A DNA stretch of 64,000 bases from Aquimarina macrocephali JAMB N27 (GTDB taxonomy: Bacteria; Bacteroidota; Bacteroidia; Flavobacteriales; Flavobacteriaceae): the NCBI RefSeq assembly GCF_000520995.1, contig NZ_JACA01000025.1, forward strand, positions 20,097 to 84,096. The letters run 5' to 3'. The notes under the pieces are model-generated. The model was not told where the DNA came from. It was given only the letters and a program-made list of their open reading frames with translations, and made no database searches. Numbering within the stretch: position 1 is the first letter of the stretch; every line of letters begins with the position of its first letter. Below, one piece after another: positions 53,177 to 63,393 of this stretch. Position numbers and translations under genes: made by a program.

Positions 53177-55735
53177 TTATTGTTTTATAAATCTTTTGGT
53201 AACAGCCAACCTTTTAGAAACAAACCTTACAAAATACATACCTGTAGTAAATTGTGAGACATCAATATCATGAGAACCCACACTTGGGTTTATCTTTTTA
53301 ATGATTGCTCCTGTGGATGCAAATATTATGATCTCATCATAATCACCTCCCAAAATGTCAATAGTTAACTTTGATTTTGCTGGATTAGGATGTATTTTAA
53401 TATTTCTTTTTGAGTTTTGAGTGAATGATCTCAATGTTTCTACATTATTAATAGCAGTGACTCCAGTTCCAAGATTAATTGTGTAGTCTTCCACTTCACC
53501 ATATGTGAAAGTTTCACAAGAGGTTGGAATTCCATTATACTTCATTGAAACTCTCATTCTAACCGAAGTTTTAGAAGTTCCGCTAGGAACTGTAAAAGAT
53601 CCGCTATTAGAAGTATTAGTAGAAGCGGCTTTAGACCAAACTAATTCTCCCGAATCATTAAAATCCCCATTATTATTGTAATCAATCCAAACTGCATATG
53701 CTTCAGAGTATGTGGTTCCTGTCCAGGTAGGAACAACCGTAACAGTATATGTTTGACCTTCGTTTAAATCTGTAGAAATTGAAGTGAAATCTGAATAAAA
53801 TTGTGCGCCAGAACTCTTGTTGATTGTATTTAACTGAACATTGCTAATAAACTCATCGTTTACATTTGTACTCGCAGAGCTACAATAAGTAACAGTGGTT
53901 CCAGTCGTAGTGAACGAAGTAGTAGCATTTCCAGAAACATTCCCAGCAGCATCTTCAGCAGTTACAGAAGCAGCATACGTGGTTGAGGGGGAAAGCCCAG
54001 TAACGTTAAAAGTAGCAGTTGTAGAAGTACCAACAACAGTACCACCTATAGAGATATTATAGCGAGCTACACCCACATTATCTGTAGATGCGGTCCAATT
54101 AAGTACTGATCCACTAGATGTGATGTTACTAGCAGTCAAATTAGTAGGGTTCGTCGGTGCTTCAGTATCAGGAGTACCCGCTTCAATTTGAAATTTTCCA
54201 ACGACACCTTTTCTACCACCCTTCATATACTCGGTAATAAACCAAAAAGAAGAATCATCAGATGGATCTACATCAATCTTGCTATAATCCCCATATCGGG
54301 TACCACTAATATTTCCAGTTCCATTTGCGATGAGTCCTTCTGTACTTGTCATTGTTCCTAATGGGTCAGCACTCAATCTACCTGTAAAATAAGAACTTAC
54401 CCTAACTGTTGTTGAAGTTGTAGGTCCTGACATAGATGTATACCCCATTCCTATATTGCCGTTTCCATCCATTGCAAGACTTGCGTTCCAGGCATGTCTT
54501 CCATCTGGTGCGGTATACGTGCCTTCTTGATATAAAGACCAAGGCTGATTATCCCCACTCTGTCGAAATTCGTACCAACGTACTCCTGCTAGTTTACCTG
54601 AGCCAGCATCTGTATCGACTACAAAATTAAAAAGCGCCGAATTATGAGTTGCAAATTTTCTAAATTGAGCTTGATTCATAATTGTTGCTTGTAATGCATC
54701 AATAGTAGAGCCTCCTCCGGGTTGGCTTAAATTAGAAAAACTTCCACCATCAAAAACACTAATAAAAGGCGTTGTATTGATTTCCTGAGGATTTGAAACT
54801 GTCGAGCTTCCTGGCGTAGTCCAATTTATATTAGCAGTCCAAACTTTAATATGATCCACAGATACTCCGCTCCAAGCATTGTCCTGTAAATAGACTATGG
54901 TAGCACCTCCAGGAGCAGGTAAATTGCCATTAGTAACATTTAAAGCTTGTGGACTATGAAAACCACTGGTAACAATCCCCGGAAGTTTAAAACCAATAAT
55001 TTGAGCCGCAGAATTTCCCGCCAACATAGCAGTCCTTTCTAATACCCAGAGTTTATTAGTACCTCCCGTATTTTCGGTAATATAGTATCCATCACTCCAG
55101 ACAGATAATTTTTGATAATCCTTTATACCTGGGATATTGTATATATACCACCCTGCTGTTAATGGGTTAGGGCCATCTGAAACCGCCACCTGAGCTCCGG
55201 ATCCCAGAAACGAAAGTACCCATCTATCTGCTGCATTATCATAGGATGCCGTAAGGTCACAACAGCCACCCGAAGGGAAAATAGCAGGATTAGGAGCGGT
55301 TTGACCTAACAATTGATTACCAGATTTATCATAAATCATAAACCCAGTATTATAAACCACCATCACATGATTAGGGCCTATGGCCATAGAGGGATCTGTC
55401 GGTTGAGAATTTGATGAATAGGTGTCAAAAACAAGGCTGGCAGGAGCTCTTTTCATGCTTTGTTCCTTTTCATGTTTATTTCTTACGAAGTAATCATTTT
55501 TCGTTTGAGGGTCTTTGCCAGATACAATTTGATTTCCTAATGATTTTTTATCTTTTGCCTCCCTAACCGAATTGTCTGGGGGGGTAAGATCATTGGGTCT
55601 TGATTCTAGAGATGATACATACTCTACAGAAGATATCTTTCCATGATAGAAAGCTTTAGTGTCATTTTCTTGTGCGCGAGTCATAAAAGAAACGGCGAAC
55701 AATAGCGGTAATAATAATAAATTTTTTAGTTTCAT
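53177..55735 (-). CDS. T9SS-secreted protein with beta-propeller-like, fibronectin III and GEVED domains
   Basis: The 852-residue product has a signal peptide (1-21) and a large beta-rich, propeller-like domain (about 95-520, PTDPSMAIGPNHVMVVYNTG, then DGNGNIGMGYTSMSG). A fibronectin type III domain (about 527-612, APTNPTNLTASNITSSGSVL), a GEVED domain (about 620-760, IDYNNNGDFND, ending FTYGEVEDYT) and a type A T9SS sorting domain (about 785-852) follow. The layout matches large adhesin- or binding-type secreted proteins of Flavobacteriaceae. No catalytic motif is visible. Confidence 0.9.
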   Translation of the reverse strand: MKLKNLLLLPLLFAVSFMTRAQENDTKAFYHGKISSVEYVSSLESRPNDLTPPDNSVREAKDKKSLGNQIVSGKDPQTKNDYFVRNKHEKEQSMKRAPASLVFDTYSSNSQPTDPSMAIGPNHVMVVYNTGFMIYDKSGNQLLGQTAPNPAIFPSGGCCDLTASYDNAADRWVLSFLGSGAQVAVSDGPNPLTAGWYIYNIPGIKDYQKLSVWSDGYYITENTGGTNKLWVLERTAMLAGNSAAQIIGFKLPGIVTSGFHSPQALNVTNGNLPAPGGATIVYLQDNAWSGVSVDHIKVWTANINWTTPGSSTVSNPQEINTTPFISVFDGGSFSNLSQPGGGSTIDALQATIMNQAQFRKFATHNSALFNFVVDTDAGSGKLAGVRWYEFRQSGDNQPWSLYQEGTYTAPDGRHAWNASLAMDGNGNIGMGYTSMSGPTTSTTVRVSSYFTGRLSADPLGTMTSTEGLIANGTGNISGTRYGDYSKIDVDPSDDSSFWFITEYMKGGRKGVVGKFQIEAGTPDTEAPTNPTNLTASNITSSGSVLNWTASTDNVGVARYNISIGGTVVGTSTTATFNVTGLSPSTTYAASVTAEDAAGNVSGNATTSFTTTGTTVTYCSSASTNVNDEFISNVQLNTINKSSGAQFYSDFTSISTDLNEGQTYTVTVVPTWTGTTYSEAYAVWIDYNNNGDFNDSGELVWSKAASTNTSNSGSFTVPSGTSKTSVRMRVSMKYNGIPTSCETFTYGEVEDYTINLGTGVTAINNVETLRSFTQNSKRNIKIHPNPAKSKLTIDILGGDYDEIIIFASTGAIIKKINPSVGSHDIDVSQFTTGMYFVRFVSKRLAVTKRFIKQ

Positions 55736-56218
55736 TGAGTTTGTTTTAAGAGATTTAACTGACTTAAAGTTAGATAAATAACATCGGGAATTTTAATTTC
55801 AATACACCTTTTTTTTATTTAATGGTAAGGCCATATTGTTAATATGTGCTAACCTTTGTTTTATGCCTTTTTGACCATCTAGTCAAGTAATCTTTATCAA
55901 AAAAATACGATTAGATACTTTAAACTCTCATCATTTTTTAGATAAATTAGAGATTGTAGTTAGGAATACAGAAAACATAACCGATGAGATAATCAATGGA
56001 TATTTGAAATACTGCGGATGAAGAAATGGTGGTAATTACAACTTATACCATTTCAAAGTTAAATTGGTATTAATATTGGAACAAGCAGAGGGGGGAGATA
56101 TCAATCCGAGTTGTTTTTATTGAGTAAACTTTAACCAGAAATAGTTCTTAGAAAATTCAAACCCCTGTACTTAATAGTTACAGGGGTTTTTGTCGTTTTA
56201 TTGTTTACTATAAACTCT
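55736..56218. other. Intergenic stretch with a G-run and a terminator
   Basis: This 483-base gap holds no gene I can support. It has a GGGGGG run at 56090-56095 on the + strand and the terminator described next. A short + strand RNA ending in that terminator is possible but unproven. Confidence 0.4.
56159..56191. terminator. Strong intrinsic terminator after the ABC transporter gene
   Basis: The stem AAACCCCTGTA / TACAGGGGTTT (56159-56169 and 56179-56189) with a 9-base loop and a + strand TTTTT run. It can stop leftward ABC transporter transcripts and, better, a rightward one. Confidence 0.75.
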
Positions 56219-58045
56219 TTATTGATCTAATGATTGCATATTCACCAATTTTTGATAAATACCGTCTTTAGAAATAAGCTCATCATGTGTACCTTGTTCA
56301 ACAATTTTCCCTTTTTGCATTACAACGATTAGATCAGAATTTTGTATTGTAGATAATCTATGAGCGATCACAATGCTTGTTCTGTTTTTCATCATATTCT
56401 CTAATGCGGATTGCACCAATCGTTCACTTTCGGTATCTAGGGCAGAAGTAGCTTCATCCAAAATCATGATCGGAGGATTTTTTAATACAGCACGAGCTAT
56501 AGATAAACGCTGCTTTTGTCCGCCACTAATTTTATTACCGCTATCTCCAATATTTGTTTCGATCCCAGCTGGTAAATCTTTTACAAATTCCCAGGCATTG
56601 GCAATTTTTAAAGCTTTTATAATTTCTTCGTCAGATGCAGATGGATCTCCAACCAACAAATTATTTTTTATAGAGTCATTAAATAAAATTGAATCCTGGG
56701 TAACCAATCCCATGAGATCTCTTAAGGAGTGTTTGGTTAGATCTTTAATATCTACACCATCTATTTTAATATTTCCTTTGTTTACATCATAAAAACGAGT
56801 AACCAGATTGGCGATAGTGGATTTACCACTACCAGACTGACCAACTAGTGCAACAGAACTACCTTTAGGTACTTTTAAAGAAAAATCATTTAATACATAC
56901 TCATCTTCATATTTAAAGGATATATTCTCTAGAGTAATATCAGTGGTAAACTCTTTTTTCTCTTTTGCATTTGGGTGATCTTGTAGAGGAGAGGTCGTAT
57001 TTAATATTTCTAGTACACGCTCTGCCGCTGCATTACCTCTTTTTACTCCATAACTTGCTTTAGAAATGGCTTTTGCTGGCGTAAGAATATTATAAGCAAG
57101 ACCCATATACACAATAAAAAGCCCTGGATCCAAAGATTTTTCTACTAGTACCATTTGCCCTCCATACCATAATAAAATAGAGATAACAGTTATACCCAAA
57201 AACTCACTTGTTGGGGATGCAAGATTTTGTCTGTTAAGTAGCGTATTCGAAAAATTATAGAAACGAGAAGTAGATTCCTGGAACTTTTTACCAAATATTT
57301 TTTCAGCATTAAATCCTTTGATTACTTTTAATCCACCAAGAGTTTCTTCGACAATAGAAAGAAAGAACCCTTGTTCTTGTTGTACTTTATCAGAGTGTTT
57401 TTTTAACTTCTTTCCAATTAAAGAAATCAAAAACCCTGATATCGGAATAAAAATAAAGACAAATATTGTTAATTTTAAACTTATCAATAACATGGTCAAT
57501 ATCGTAAATAGAATCATCAAAGGCTCTCTTACGATAAGTTCTAATATAGATAAAAAGGAATGTTGTATTTCTAGAACATCTGTAGATATTCTAGCCATAG
57601 TATCTCCTTTTCTTTTTTCTGAAAAATATGACAGTGGTAATTCTACTGTCTTTTTGTATAATTCATTACGTACATCTTTTAAAACACCATTTCTTAGAAA
57701 TGTAATAAAGTACATTGCCAGGTAATTAAAAATATTCTTAAGAAAGAACATACTTATTACAAGAACCACCATAAAAATTAGGACATCCTCACTACCTTGA
57801 TCGGCTTTTTGTGTTACAAAATAATTAAGATAATCTTCACCATATTCTTTAGCTTTTAATATGCCTTCCCATTTTGGTTTAACCCTAATTTTTTCAGTTT
57901 TGTCAAAAAGAACCTTTAGCATGGGAAATAAAGATACCATAGATAGTGTTCCGAAAAGGGCATAAAAAATATTAGAAATTATATTTAATATAGCATATAC
58001 TTTATAGGGTTTCGCAAAGCGAAGGATTTGTTTAAAATAATTCAT
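56219..58045 (-). CDS. MsbA-like ABC exporter (ABC transporter transmembrane/ATPase fusion)
   Basis: The 608-residue protein fuses a six-helix membrane domain (about 15-330) with an ATPase (about 365-600). The ATPase shows Walker A GQSGSGKST (402-410), signature SGGQKQRLS, Walker B IMILDEATSALD and the H-loop AHRLS. The family exports lipids (MsbA) or drugs as a homodimer. The lipid A flippase is a reasonable guess but not proven. Downstream is a strong terminator. Confidence 0.93.
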   Translation of the reverse strand: MNYFKQILRFAKPYKVYAILNIISNIFYALFGTLSMVSLFPMLKVLFDKTEKIRVKPKWEGILKAKEYGEDYLNYFVTQKADQGSEDVLIFMVVLVISMFFLKNIFNYLAMYFITFLRNGVLKDVRNELYKKTVELPLSYFSEKRKGDTMARISTDVLEIQHSFLSILELIVREPLMILFTILTMLLISLKLTIFVFIFIPISGFLISLIGKKLKKHSDKVQQEQGFFLSIVEETLGGLKVIKGFNAEKIFGKKFQESTSRFYNFSNTLLNRQNLASPTSEFLGITVISILLWYGGQMVLVEKSLDPGLFIVYMGLAYNILTPAKAISKASYGVKRGNAAAERVLEILNTTSPLQDHPNAKEKKEFTTDITLENISFKYEDEYVLNDFSLKVPKGSSVALVGQSGSGKSTIANLVTRFYDVNKGNIKIDGVDIKDLTKHSLRDLMGLVTQDSILFNDSIKNNLLVGDPSASDEEIIKALKIANAWEFVKDLPAGIETNIGDSGNKISGGQKQRLSIARAVLKNPPIMILDEATSALDTESERLVQSALENMMKNRTSIVIAHRLSTIQNSDLIVVMQKGKIVEQGTHDELISKDGIYQKLVNMQSLDQ

Positions 58046-58076
58046 TAAAAATATACTGAACAGCTATCACTGTTAT

Positions 58077-59804
58077 TTAAGTTAATTGTAAATCTTTTTT
58101 GATGGCTTCAATTCTACCATCTAATTGTTGTTGCACAGCAGTAAAGTCAGCACTTGTATGAAGTGATTCCTGTACACTGATATAAAATTTTATTTTTGGT
58201 TCTGTTCCGCTTGGTCTGGCAGCAATTTTACTTCCTGCTTCGGTATAAAATATCAAAACATTTGATTTTGGGATATCGATACTATGCTCTGTATGATCCT
58301 GAACGTTTTTGGCAATCCCGGTTTGATAATCCTCGATCAATACTACTTTTTCTTCATTTAGAGATTTTGGAGGATTATTTCTTAAATCCACCATAGTTTG
58401 TTTAATCTCTGCAGCACCATCGATTCCTTTTTTCACCAATGAAACCAAATGTTCCTTGTAAAAACCATGTTTTGTATATAAATCTAATAAAGTGCTATAA
58501 AAAGAACTACCATTTGCTTTAGCAAAAGTAACAATCTCACAAGCGAGTAGGGTAGACGTTACTGCATCTTTATCTCTAACAAAATCACCTACCATAAATC
58601 CAAAACTTTCTTCACCACCACCAATAAAATGTTGGTCAGGGAAATCTTTGATTAATTTGGCAATCCATTTAAAACCGGTTAATACTTCTTTGTATTCTAC
58701 ACCGTAGGCCTGGGCCAGACTTTGCATCATAGGAGTAGATACTATGGTAGAGGCAATAAATTCATTACCTGTAAACCCTTGTTTTTTATAATTTTCTAAC
58801 AAAAACCAGGTCATTACAATCATAGTTTGGTTTCCGTTAAGTAATTGTAATTCCCCTTGATTATTACGTATAGCTATTCCTAATCGATCACAATCAGGAT
58901 CAGTACCGATTACAATATCTGCATCAACTTTGGTAGCGAGTTCCATTGCCATTGCTAAGGCTTCTGGTTCTTCTGGGTTAGGAGATTTTACGGTAGGAAA
59001 ATTACCATCGGGTTCTGCTTGTTCTTTTACGATATGTACATTTTTGTATCCTGCTTTTTGAAGAGTCTCGGGTACAGCAGTAATAGAAGTACCGTGTAAA
59101 GAAGTAAAAACAATTGTCGTATTGTCTTTTGCTTCCTGAGTAGCTGCAAAACTTCCGTTTTTAACACTTTGTTCAATAAAAACAGTATCAATTTCCTGAT
59201 CTATTTTTTGAATAAGACTGGGATTGGCATCAAATTGAATATCTGAATATTTTAATGCATTTATTTCTGCAATAATCTCACCATCTTGCGGCGGAACCAA
59301 TTGTCCGCCATCCTGCCAGTATACTTTATATCCATTATATTCTGGTGGATTATGACTCGCAGTGAGAACAATACCACAATGACAGCCTAATTCTCGCACG
59401 GCAAAAGATAATTCTGGAGTAGGACGAAGGCTGGAGAATAAATAGACTTTAATACCATTAGCAGAAAATACATCTGCAACTACTTGCGCAAGCGTATCAC
59501 TATTATGTCTACAATCATAAGCAATTACTGCTTTAGGTTGTTCTCCCGGAAATTGCTTGATCATATAATTACTTAACCCTTGTGTGCTTTTTCCCAAGGT
59601 GTATTTATTGATTCGATTGGTTCCCACGCCCATGATACCACGCATACCTCCGGTACCAAATTCGAGATCTTTATAAAAGCTCTCTTTTAATTCTTCTGAA
59701 TTAGTATCCTGTAAATTTTTAATTTCTTTTTGAGTAGTGGTATCAAAAACCGGAGTTAACCACTCGTCAACTCTTAGGTTTATATCAGAATCTGTGATTT
59801 TCAT
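58077..59804 (-). CDS. Phosphoglucomutase/phosphomannomutase family enzyme
   Basis: The 575-residue protein has the phosphoserine loop LTASHNPPEYNGYKVYW, the metal loop GTDPDCDRLGIA, the sugar-binding loop GGGEESFGFM and the C-terminal phosphate-binding ARPSGTEPKIKFY. This is the complete four-domain alpha-D-phosphohexomutase set, longer than bacterial ManB and close to the PGM2-like type. It interconverts hexose 1- and 6-phosphates. Confidence 0.93.
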   Translation of the reverse strand: MKITDSDINLRVDEWLTPVFDTTTQKEIKNLQDTNSEELKESFYKDLEFGTGGMRGIMGVGTNRINKYTLGKSTQGLSNYMIKQFPGEQPKAVIAYDCRHNSDTLAQVVADVFSANGIKVYLFSSLRPTPELSFAVRELGCHCGIVLTASHNPPEYNGYKVYWQDGGQLVPPQDGEIIAEINALKYSDIQFDANPSLIQKIDQEIDTVFIEQSVKNGSFAATQEAKDNTTIVFTSLHGTSITAVPETLQKAGYKNVHIVKEQAEPDGNFPTVKSPNPEEPEALAMAMELATKVDADIVIGTDPDCDRLGIAIRNNQGELQLLNGNQTMIVMTWFLLENYKKQGFTGNEFIASTIVSTPMMQSLAQAYGVEYKEVLTGFKWIAKLIKDFPDQHFIGGGEESFGFMVGDFVRDKDAVTSTLLACEIVTFAKANGSSFYSTLLDLYTKHGFYKEHLVSLVKKGIDGAAEIKQTMVDLRNNPPKSLNEEKVVLIEDYQTGIAKNVQDHTEHSIDIPKSNVLIFYTEAGSKIAARPSGTEPKIKFYISVQESLHTSADFTAVQQQLDGRIEAIKKDLQLT

Positions 59805-60000
59805 GCTTGTGATTTTAGTGCAAAAATACTATTTAATTTTGGTAAAAAAGTTTCGAAATACGCATAAACTGCTTCGATATTTAATTCATCATGACTTTTT
59901 ATGTCTGCAAAATGAATTTGGGACATTAAGAACTCATCTTGACTTTTTGATTTTAAGCGAAAATTAGGAGTTTTTCGTTCTGTTGAAGGCTTTTTTGAAT

Positions 60001-60020
60001 TGCATAGCAGGGCTATGGAA
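60001..60020. repeat. Small perfect inverted repeat
   Basis: CATAGC (60003-60008) and GCTATG (60012-60017) around AGG make a 6-bp hairpin in the gap between the mutase and glycosyltransferase genes. No T-run follows. The meaning is unclear. Confidence 0.4.
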
Positions 60021-60088
60021 GGAAAAAAAGACGAAAACAGGGCTAAAAACAGCAATTTTTCAGCAAATTGAAAAAGTTAAGATGGGTT

Positions 60089-61036
60089 CTAAAGATGTAT
60101 CTTTTCTGCAATGCTATATCGCTCTTTACTTCGTTTACTGGTTAGGATAATTTCGCCTAAGAATCCTGCCAGAAAGAACTGCGTTCCTAAAATCATAGAG
60201 GTTAACGCTACATAAAACTCGGGGCGTTGTGCGATAAGCCTCCCTTTGGTTTCTATAAAAAGTTTATCGATCCCTAGGTATAACGAAAAGCAGAATCCTA
60301 TAATAAAAAGCAAGGTACCGATAAGACCAAAAAAGTGCATGGGTCTTTTCCCGAAACGCGACATAAACCAAATGGTGATTAAGTCTAAAAAACCGTTAAT
60401 AAAACGACTCATCCCAAATTTGGTTTTACCGTATTTTCGAGCCTGGTGTAGCACTACTTTCTCGCCGATTTTTGCAAAACCGGCATTTTTGGCAAGTACA
60501 GGGATATAACGATGCATCTCGCCATGTACATCTATGTTTTTTATTACGATATTTTTATACGCCTTAAGTCCACAATTAAAATCATGTAATTTAACACCAG
60601 ATGTTTTTCTGGCCGCAGCATTAAATAATTTTGAAGGTAGATTTTTGGCAATAACAGAATCGTATCGTTTCTTTTTCCATCCGGAAATAAGATCATATCC
60701 TTCTTTGGTGATCATATCATACAATTCTGGAATTTCTTCTGGATTGTCTTGTAAATCAGCATCCATAGTAATGATCACATCTCCCAGAGCTGTGCCAAAT
60801 CCAGCATGTAATGCCTGTGATTTTCCAAAGTTTTTTAAGAAACGAATTCCTTTTACATTTGGATCTTTTGTTGATAATGCAGAGATCGTATCCCACGACC
60901 CATCGGTACTACCATCATCGATAAAGATAATTTCATAAGAAAAAGAATTGGATTGCATAACTTTTGCAATCCAATTGTATAATTCATTAAGTGATTCCTG
61001 CTCATTAAGCAGTGGTATGACCACAGATATATTCAT
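60089..61036 (-). CDS. Family 2 glycosyltransferase (dolichol-phosphate-mannosyltransferase-like)
   Basis: The 315-residue protein has a GT-A fold: VVIPLLNEQESLNELY near 5-20, IDDGSTDGSWD near 40-50, and the DxD-type metal site ITMDADLQDNPEEIP near 90-104. Two membrane helices lie near 235-257 and 272-297. This architecture is that of polyisoprenyl-phosphate glycosyltransferases that add a sugar to a lipid carrier on the inner membrane. It lies upstream of none of the other glycosyl genes but beside the DUF4199 array. Confidence 0.92.
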   Translation of the reverse strand: MNISVVIPLLNEQESLNELYNWIAKVMQSNSFSYEIIFIDDGSTDGSWDTISALSTKDPNVKGIRFLKNFGKSQALHAGFGTALGDVIITMDADLQDNPEEIPELYDMITKEGYDLISGWKKKRYDSVIAKNLPSKLFNAAARKTSGVKLHDFNCGLKAYKNIVIKNIDVHGEMHRYIPVLAKNAGFAKIGEKVVLHQARKYGKTKFGMSRFINGFLDLITIWFMSRFGKRPMHFFGLIGTLLFIIGFCFSLYLGIDKLFIETKGRLIAQRPEFYVALTSMILGTQFFLAGFLGEIILTSKRSKERYSIAEKIHL

Positions 61037-61200
61037 ATATTAATATAAGTCTTGTTTCTTTTGCTATTATAGAAAAAGCATGAATGTTCAAATATAATGA
61101 AATGTTGTTATTTGTAGTATATATTTACTACAATCATAATAATTTAGAGAGAAATTCCTTTTTATTAAGTTTAGTATAGGTGTGAAATTATTTAAGTTAA

Positions 61201-61725
61201 TTATAAATCTTTTTTTCTAGCTAATATGAGTCCAGCAATTAAAACGTAAATAGACCCAAATATTACTTTGTCTATTAAATCAAATGTAATTCGAAAATAA
61301 ATAGTATTAAACATTTGGGAAAATGCTAGTTGTTCATGTAGTTCTTCAGGAGTTATACTAGGGTTACGCCTAATTATTCCATCTCGACTAGTTTTCATCA
61401 TTCTATTGGCTAAATCGGGTTCTAGTATTGTTTCTTCTAAAACTAACCAAATTATAGATATAATGGCTGATATTAGGACTATTCCCATACCAATTTTTAA
61501 AGCGCTTTTTAGTTTTAAAAAACCATTGTTAGCATATTTATATTTATATACTCCATACATTATTATACCAAATCGAACAGTTATATCAAGAGTAGTATGA
61601 ACCCAGTTTCTGCTTATGGTATTATCAGTAGAGTACATCATGAAGCCATAAGCTACAGATATCAATCCTAGGATTGATCCATAAGTAAAGATATATTTTC
61701 TAGTAGAAATAGCGTTGGATTCCAT
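61201..61725 (-). CDS. DUF4199 membrane protein, array copy 1
   Basis: A 174-residue protein of about four membrane helices (near 12-30, 42-57, 72-95 and 140-165). It has the family features IxxYGxxLGxxxxxY at the start, FLKLKSALKIGMGIVLIS in the middle and a Lys-rich C-terminus. DUF4199 proteins are common in Flavobacteriia, often next to a family 2 glycosyltransferase, as here; their role is unknown. Five more copies follow upstream. Confidence 0.85.
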   Translation of the reverse strand: MESNAISTRKYIFTYGSILGLISVAYGFMMYSTDNTISRNWVHTTLDITVRFGIIMYGVYKYKYANNGFLKLKSALKIGMGIVLISAIISIIWLVLEETILEPDLANRMMKTSRDGIIRRNPSITPEELHEQLAFSQMFNTIYFRITFDLIDKVIFGSIYVLIAGLILARKKDL

Positions 61726-61748
61726 TACGTACTTTATTTTTTGGATTA

Positions 61749-62273
61749 TTATAAGTTCTGTTTTTTGTGTAGGATTGCTCCTGTGATAAAGGAAATTATA
61801 AATCCTAAGAATAAATTTTCAATAATTGAAAATAATGATTTTAGAAATGAAGAGCTAAGTTTTTCAGCTTGTTCCATAGCCTGAAGCACTTCTCTTGGCG
61901 ACATATTTGGATTGTGAAGAATCATCCTTTCTCGTTGAGAGTCGAGTGATTGGTTAATCATATCAGGCTCTATAATGTTATATAATAAAAGATACCATGT
62001 GAAAATGATTATTCCACCGACTAAAGAAATACCCATGCCTATTTTTAAAGCTTTACCTAATTTTAAAAAACCATTATTGTTTGATTTATAGGTGTATATA
62101 CCATAAGTAATAACTCCAATGAGTACAGCTAAAGTTACTATGGAGTAACCCCAGTTTTTGGTAGTCAAATTATCGGTTAGATAAAGAATAATACCATAAA
62201 TAGAGGGTGTAACTCCTAAGATTATGCCATATTTAACAATATGTTTTCCGGCAGAAATTTTATTATTTTCCAT
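61749..62273 (-). CDS. DUF4199 membrane protein, array copy 2
   Basis: A 174-residue protein, closely related to its neighbours. It shows MENNKISAGKHIVKYGIILG at the start, FLKLGKALKIGMGISLVGG in the middle and HKKQNL at the end, with four membrane helices. It starts 23 bases before the next copy. Confidence 0.85.
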   Translation of the reverse strand: MENNKISAGKHIVKYGIILGVTPSIYGIILYLTDNLTTKNWGYSIVTLAVLIGVITYGIYTYKSNNNGFLKLGKALKIGMGISLVGGIIIFTWYLLLYNIIEPDMINQSLDSQRERMILHNPNMSPREVLQAMEQAEKLSSSFLKSLFSIIENLFLGFIISFITGAILHKKQNL

Positions 62274-62296
62274 TAGGTGTTTTAATTTTTTGGATA

Positions 62297-62821
62297 TTAT
62301 AAATTTTGTTTTTTGTGCATTATAAGCCCTCCTAGTAAAGTAATAATGAATCCAAATAATAAATACCCTGTTAAAGAAAAAGCAGATGATATATACAGTG
62401 AATTATTTTTTTTGACTATTTCCATGCTTTTATGCATTTGTTGAGGAGACTTATCTAGGTTTTGCAGAATTATTTTTTCTTGTTTTTTATCTAGTATTTG
62501 GTTGGTCATATCTGACTCCACTAAGTTTATAAAAAAAACATTCCAAATAATGGATATTACTCCCCCTAACAAAGCAATATTTGTCCCAATTTTTAAAGCT
62601 GTTCCTAATTTCAAAAAACCATTATTTTTAGATTTATATGCGTGTATTCCATAGATAATAACTCCAATAAGTATTATTGTGCCTGCTACTGTAAAACCCC
62701 AGTGTCCATCAACGATATTATCTGTTAAATAAACAACAATATTATACATCACTGATGAAATTCCCAAAATCACTCCATATTTGATGATATATTTTCTAGC
62801 AGAAATAGTGTTAGTCTCCAT
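62297..62821 (-). CDS. DUF4199 membrane protein, array copy 3
   Basis: A 174-residue four-helix protein of the same array, with FLKLGTALKIGTNIALLGG in the middle and HKKQNL at the end. Sequence differs clearly from copies 1 and 2 in the loop before the last helix (KKQEKIILQNLDKSPQQ). Confidence 0.85.
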   Translation of the reverse strand: METNTISARKYIIKYGVILGISSVMYNIVVYLTDNIVDGHWGFTVAGTIILIGVIIYGIHAYKSKNNGFLKLGTALKIGTNIALLGGVISIIWNVFFINLVESDMTNQILDKKQEKIILQNLDKSPQQMHKSMEIVKKNNSLYISSAFSLTGYLLFGFIITLLGGLIMHKKQNL

Positions 62822-62845
62822 TATGTGTTTTAATTTTTTGGACTA

Positions 62846-63370
62846 TTATAAGTTTCGTTTTTTATGCATTATTGCTCCTGCGATTAAGGAAATTATAAAT
62901 CCTAATAACAATCTCCAGAATAGCCCGATTGTATTAACTATATATGAAGAACTGAATTTTTTCGAAAATTCCATGGTTTCGTTTACTTTTTCAGGAGACA
63001 TTTCTGGATTATTTAGAATCATCTTCTCTCGTTGAGTATCGAGTATTTGGTTGAATAAATTTGGTTCTATAACGTTAGATAGTAAAACATTCCATACGAT
63101 CGTTATTATCCCTCCTATTAGAGAAATACCTAAACCTATTTTTAAAGCCTTTCCTAATTTTAAAAAGTCATTATTATTTGATTTGTAGCTGTATAATCCA
63201 TAAATAATGATGCAAAAGGGTATAGCAATATTTATTGTTACATGGATCCAATGTTCACTAGTAATATTATTGGTCAGGTAAAGAAAGACGTTGTATATGA
63301 CAAATGTAATCCCCAAAATTACTCCATATTTAATGATATATTTTTTAGTAGAAATAGTTTTGGTTTCCAT
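62846..63370 (-). CDS. DUF4199 membrane protein, array copy 4
   Basis: A 174-residue four-helix protein of the array, with FLKLGKALKIGLGISLIGG in the middle and HKKRNL at the end. The loop before the last helix reads QREKMILNNPEMSPEKVNET. Confidence 0.85.
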   Translation of the reverse strand: METKTISTKKYIIKYGVILGITFVIYNVFLYLTNNITSEHWIHVTINIAIPFCIIIYGLYSYKSNNNDFLKLGKALKIGLGISLIGGIITIVWNVLLSNVIEPNLFNQILDTQREKMILNNPEMSPEKVNETMEFSKKFSSSYIVNTIGLFWRLLLGFIISLIAGAIMHKKRNL

Positions 63371-63393
63371 TGGTTATTGTAGTTTATGGTTTG

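Noticed and set aside
55570..55590. GGGGGGG run on the + strand as an sRNA target
   Set aside because: It lies inside a minus-strand gene, so its mRNA carries the C-run, not the G-run.
59801..60055. 84-residue reading frame before the mutase gene
   Set aside because: Low-complexity, no recognisable fold and no clear start context. The inverted repeat inside it argues for non-coding sequence, though it overlaps the mutase start by 4 bases.
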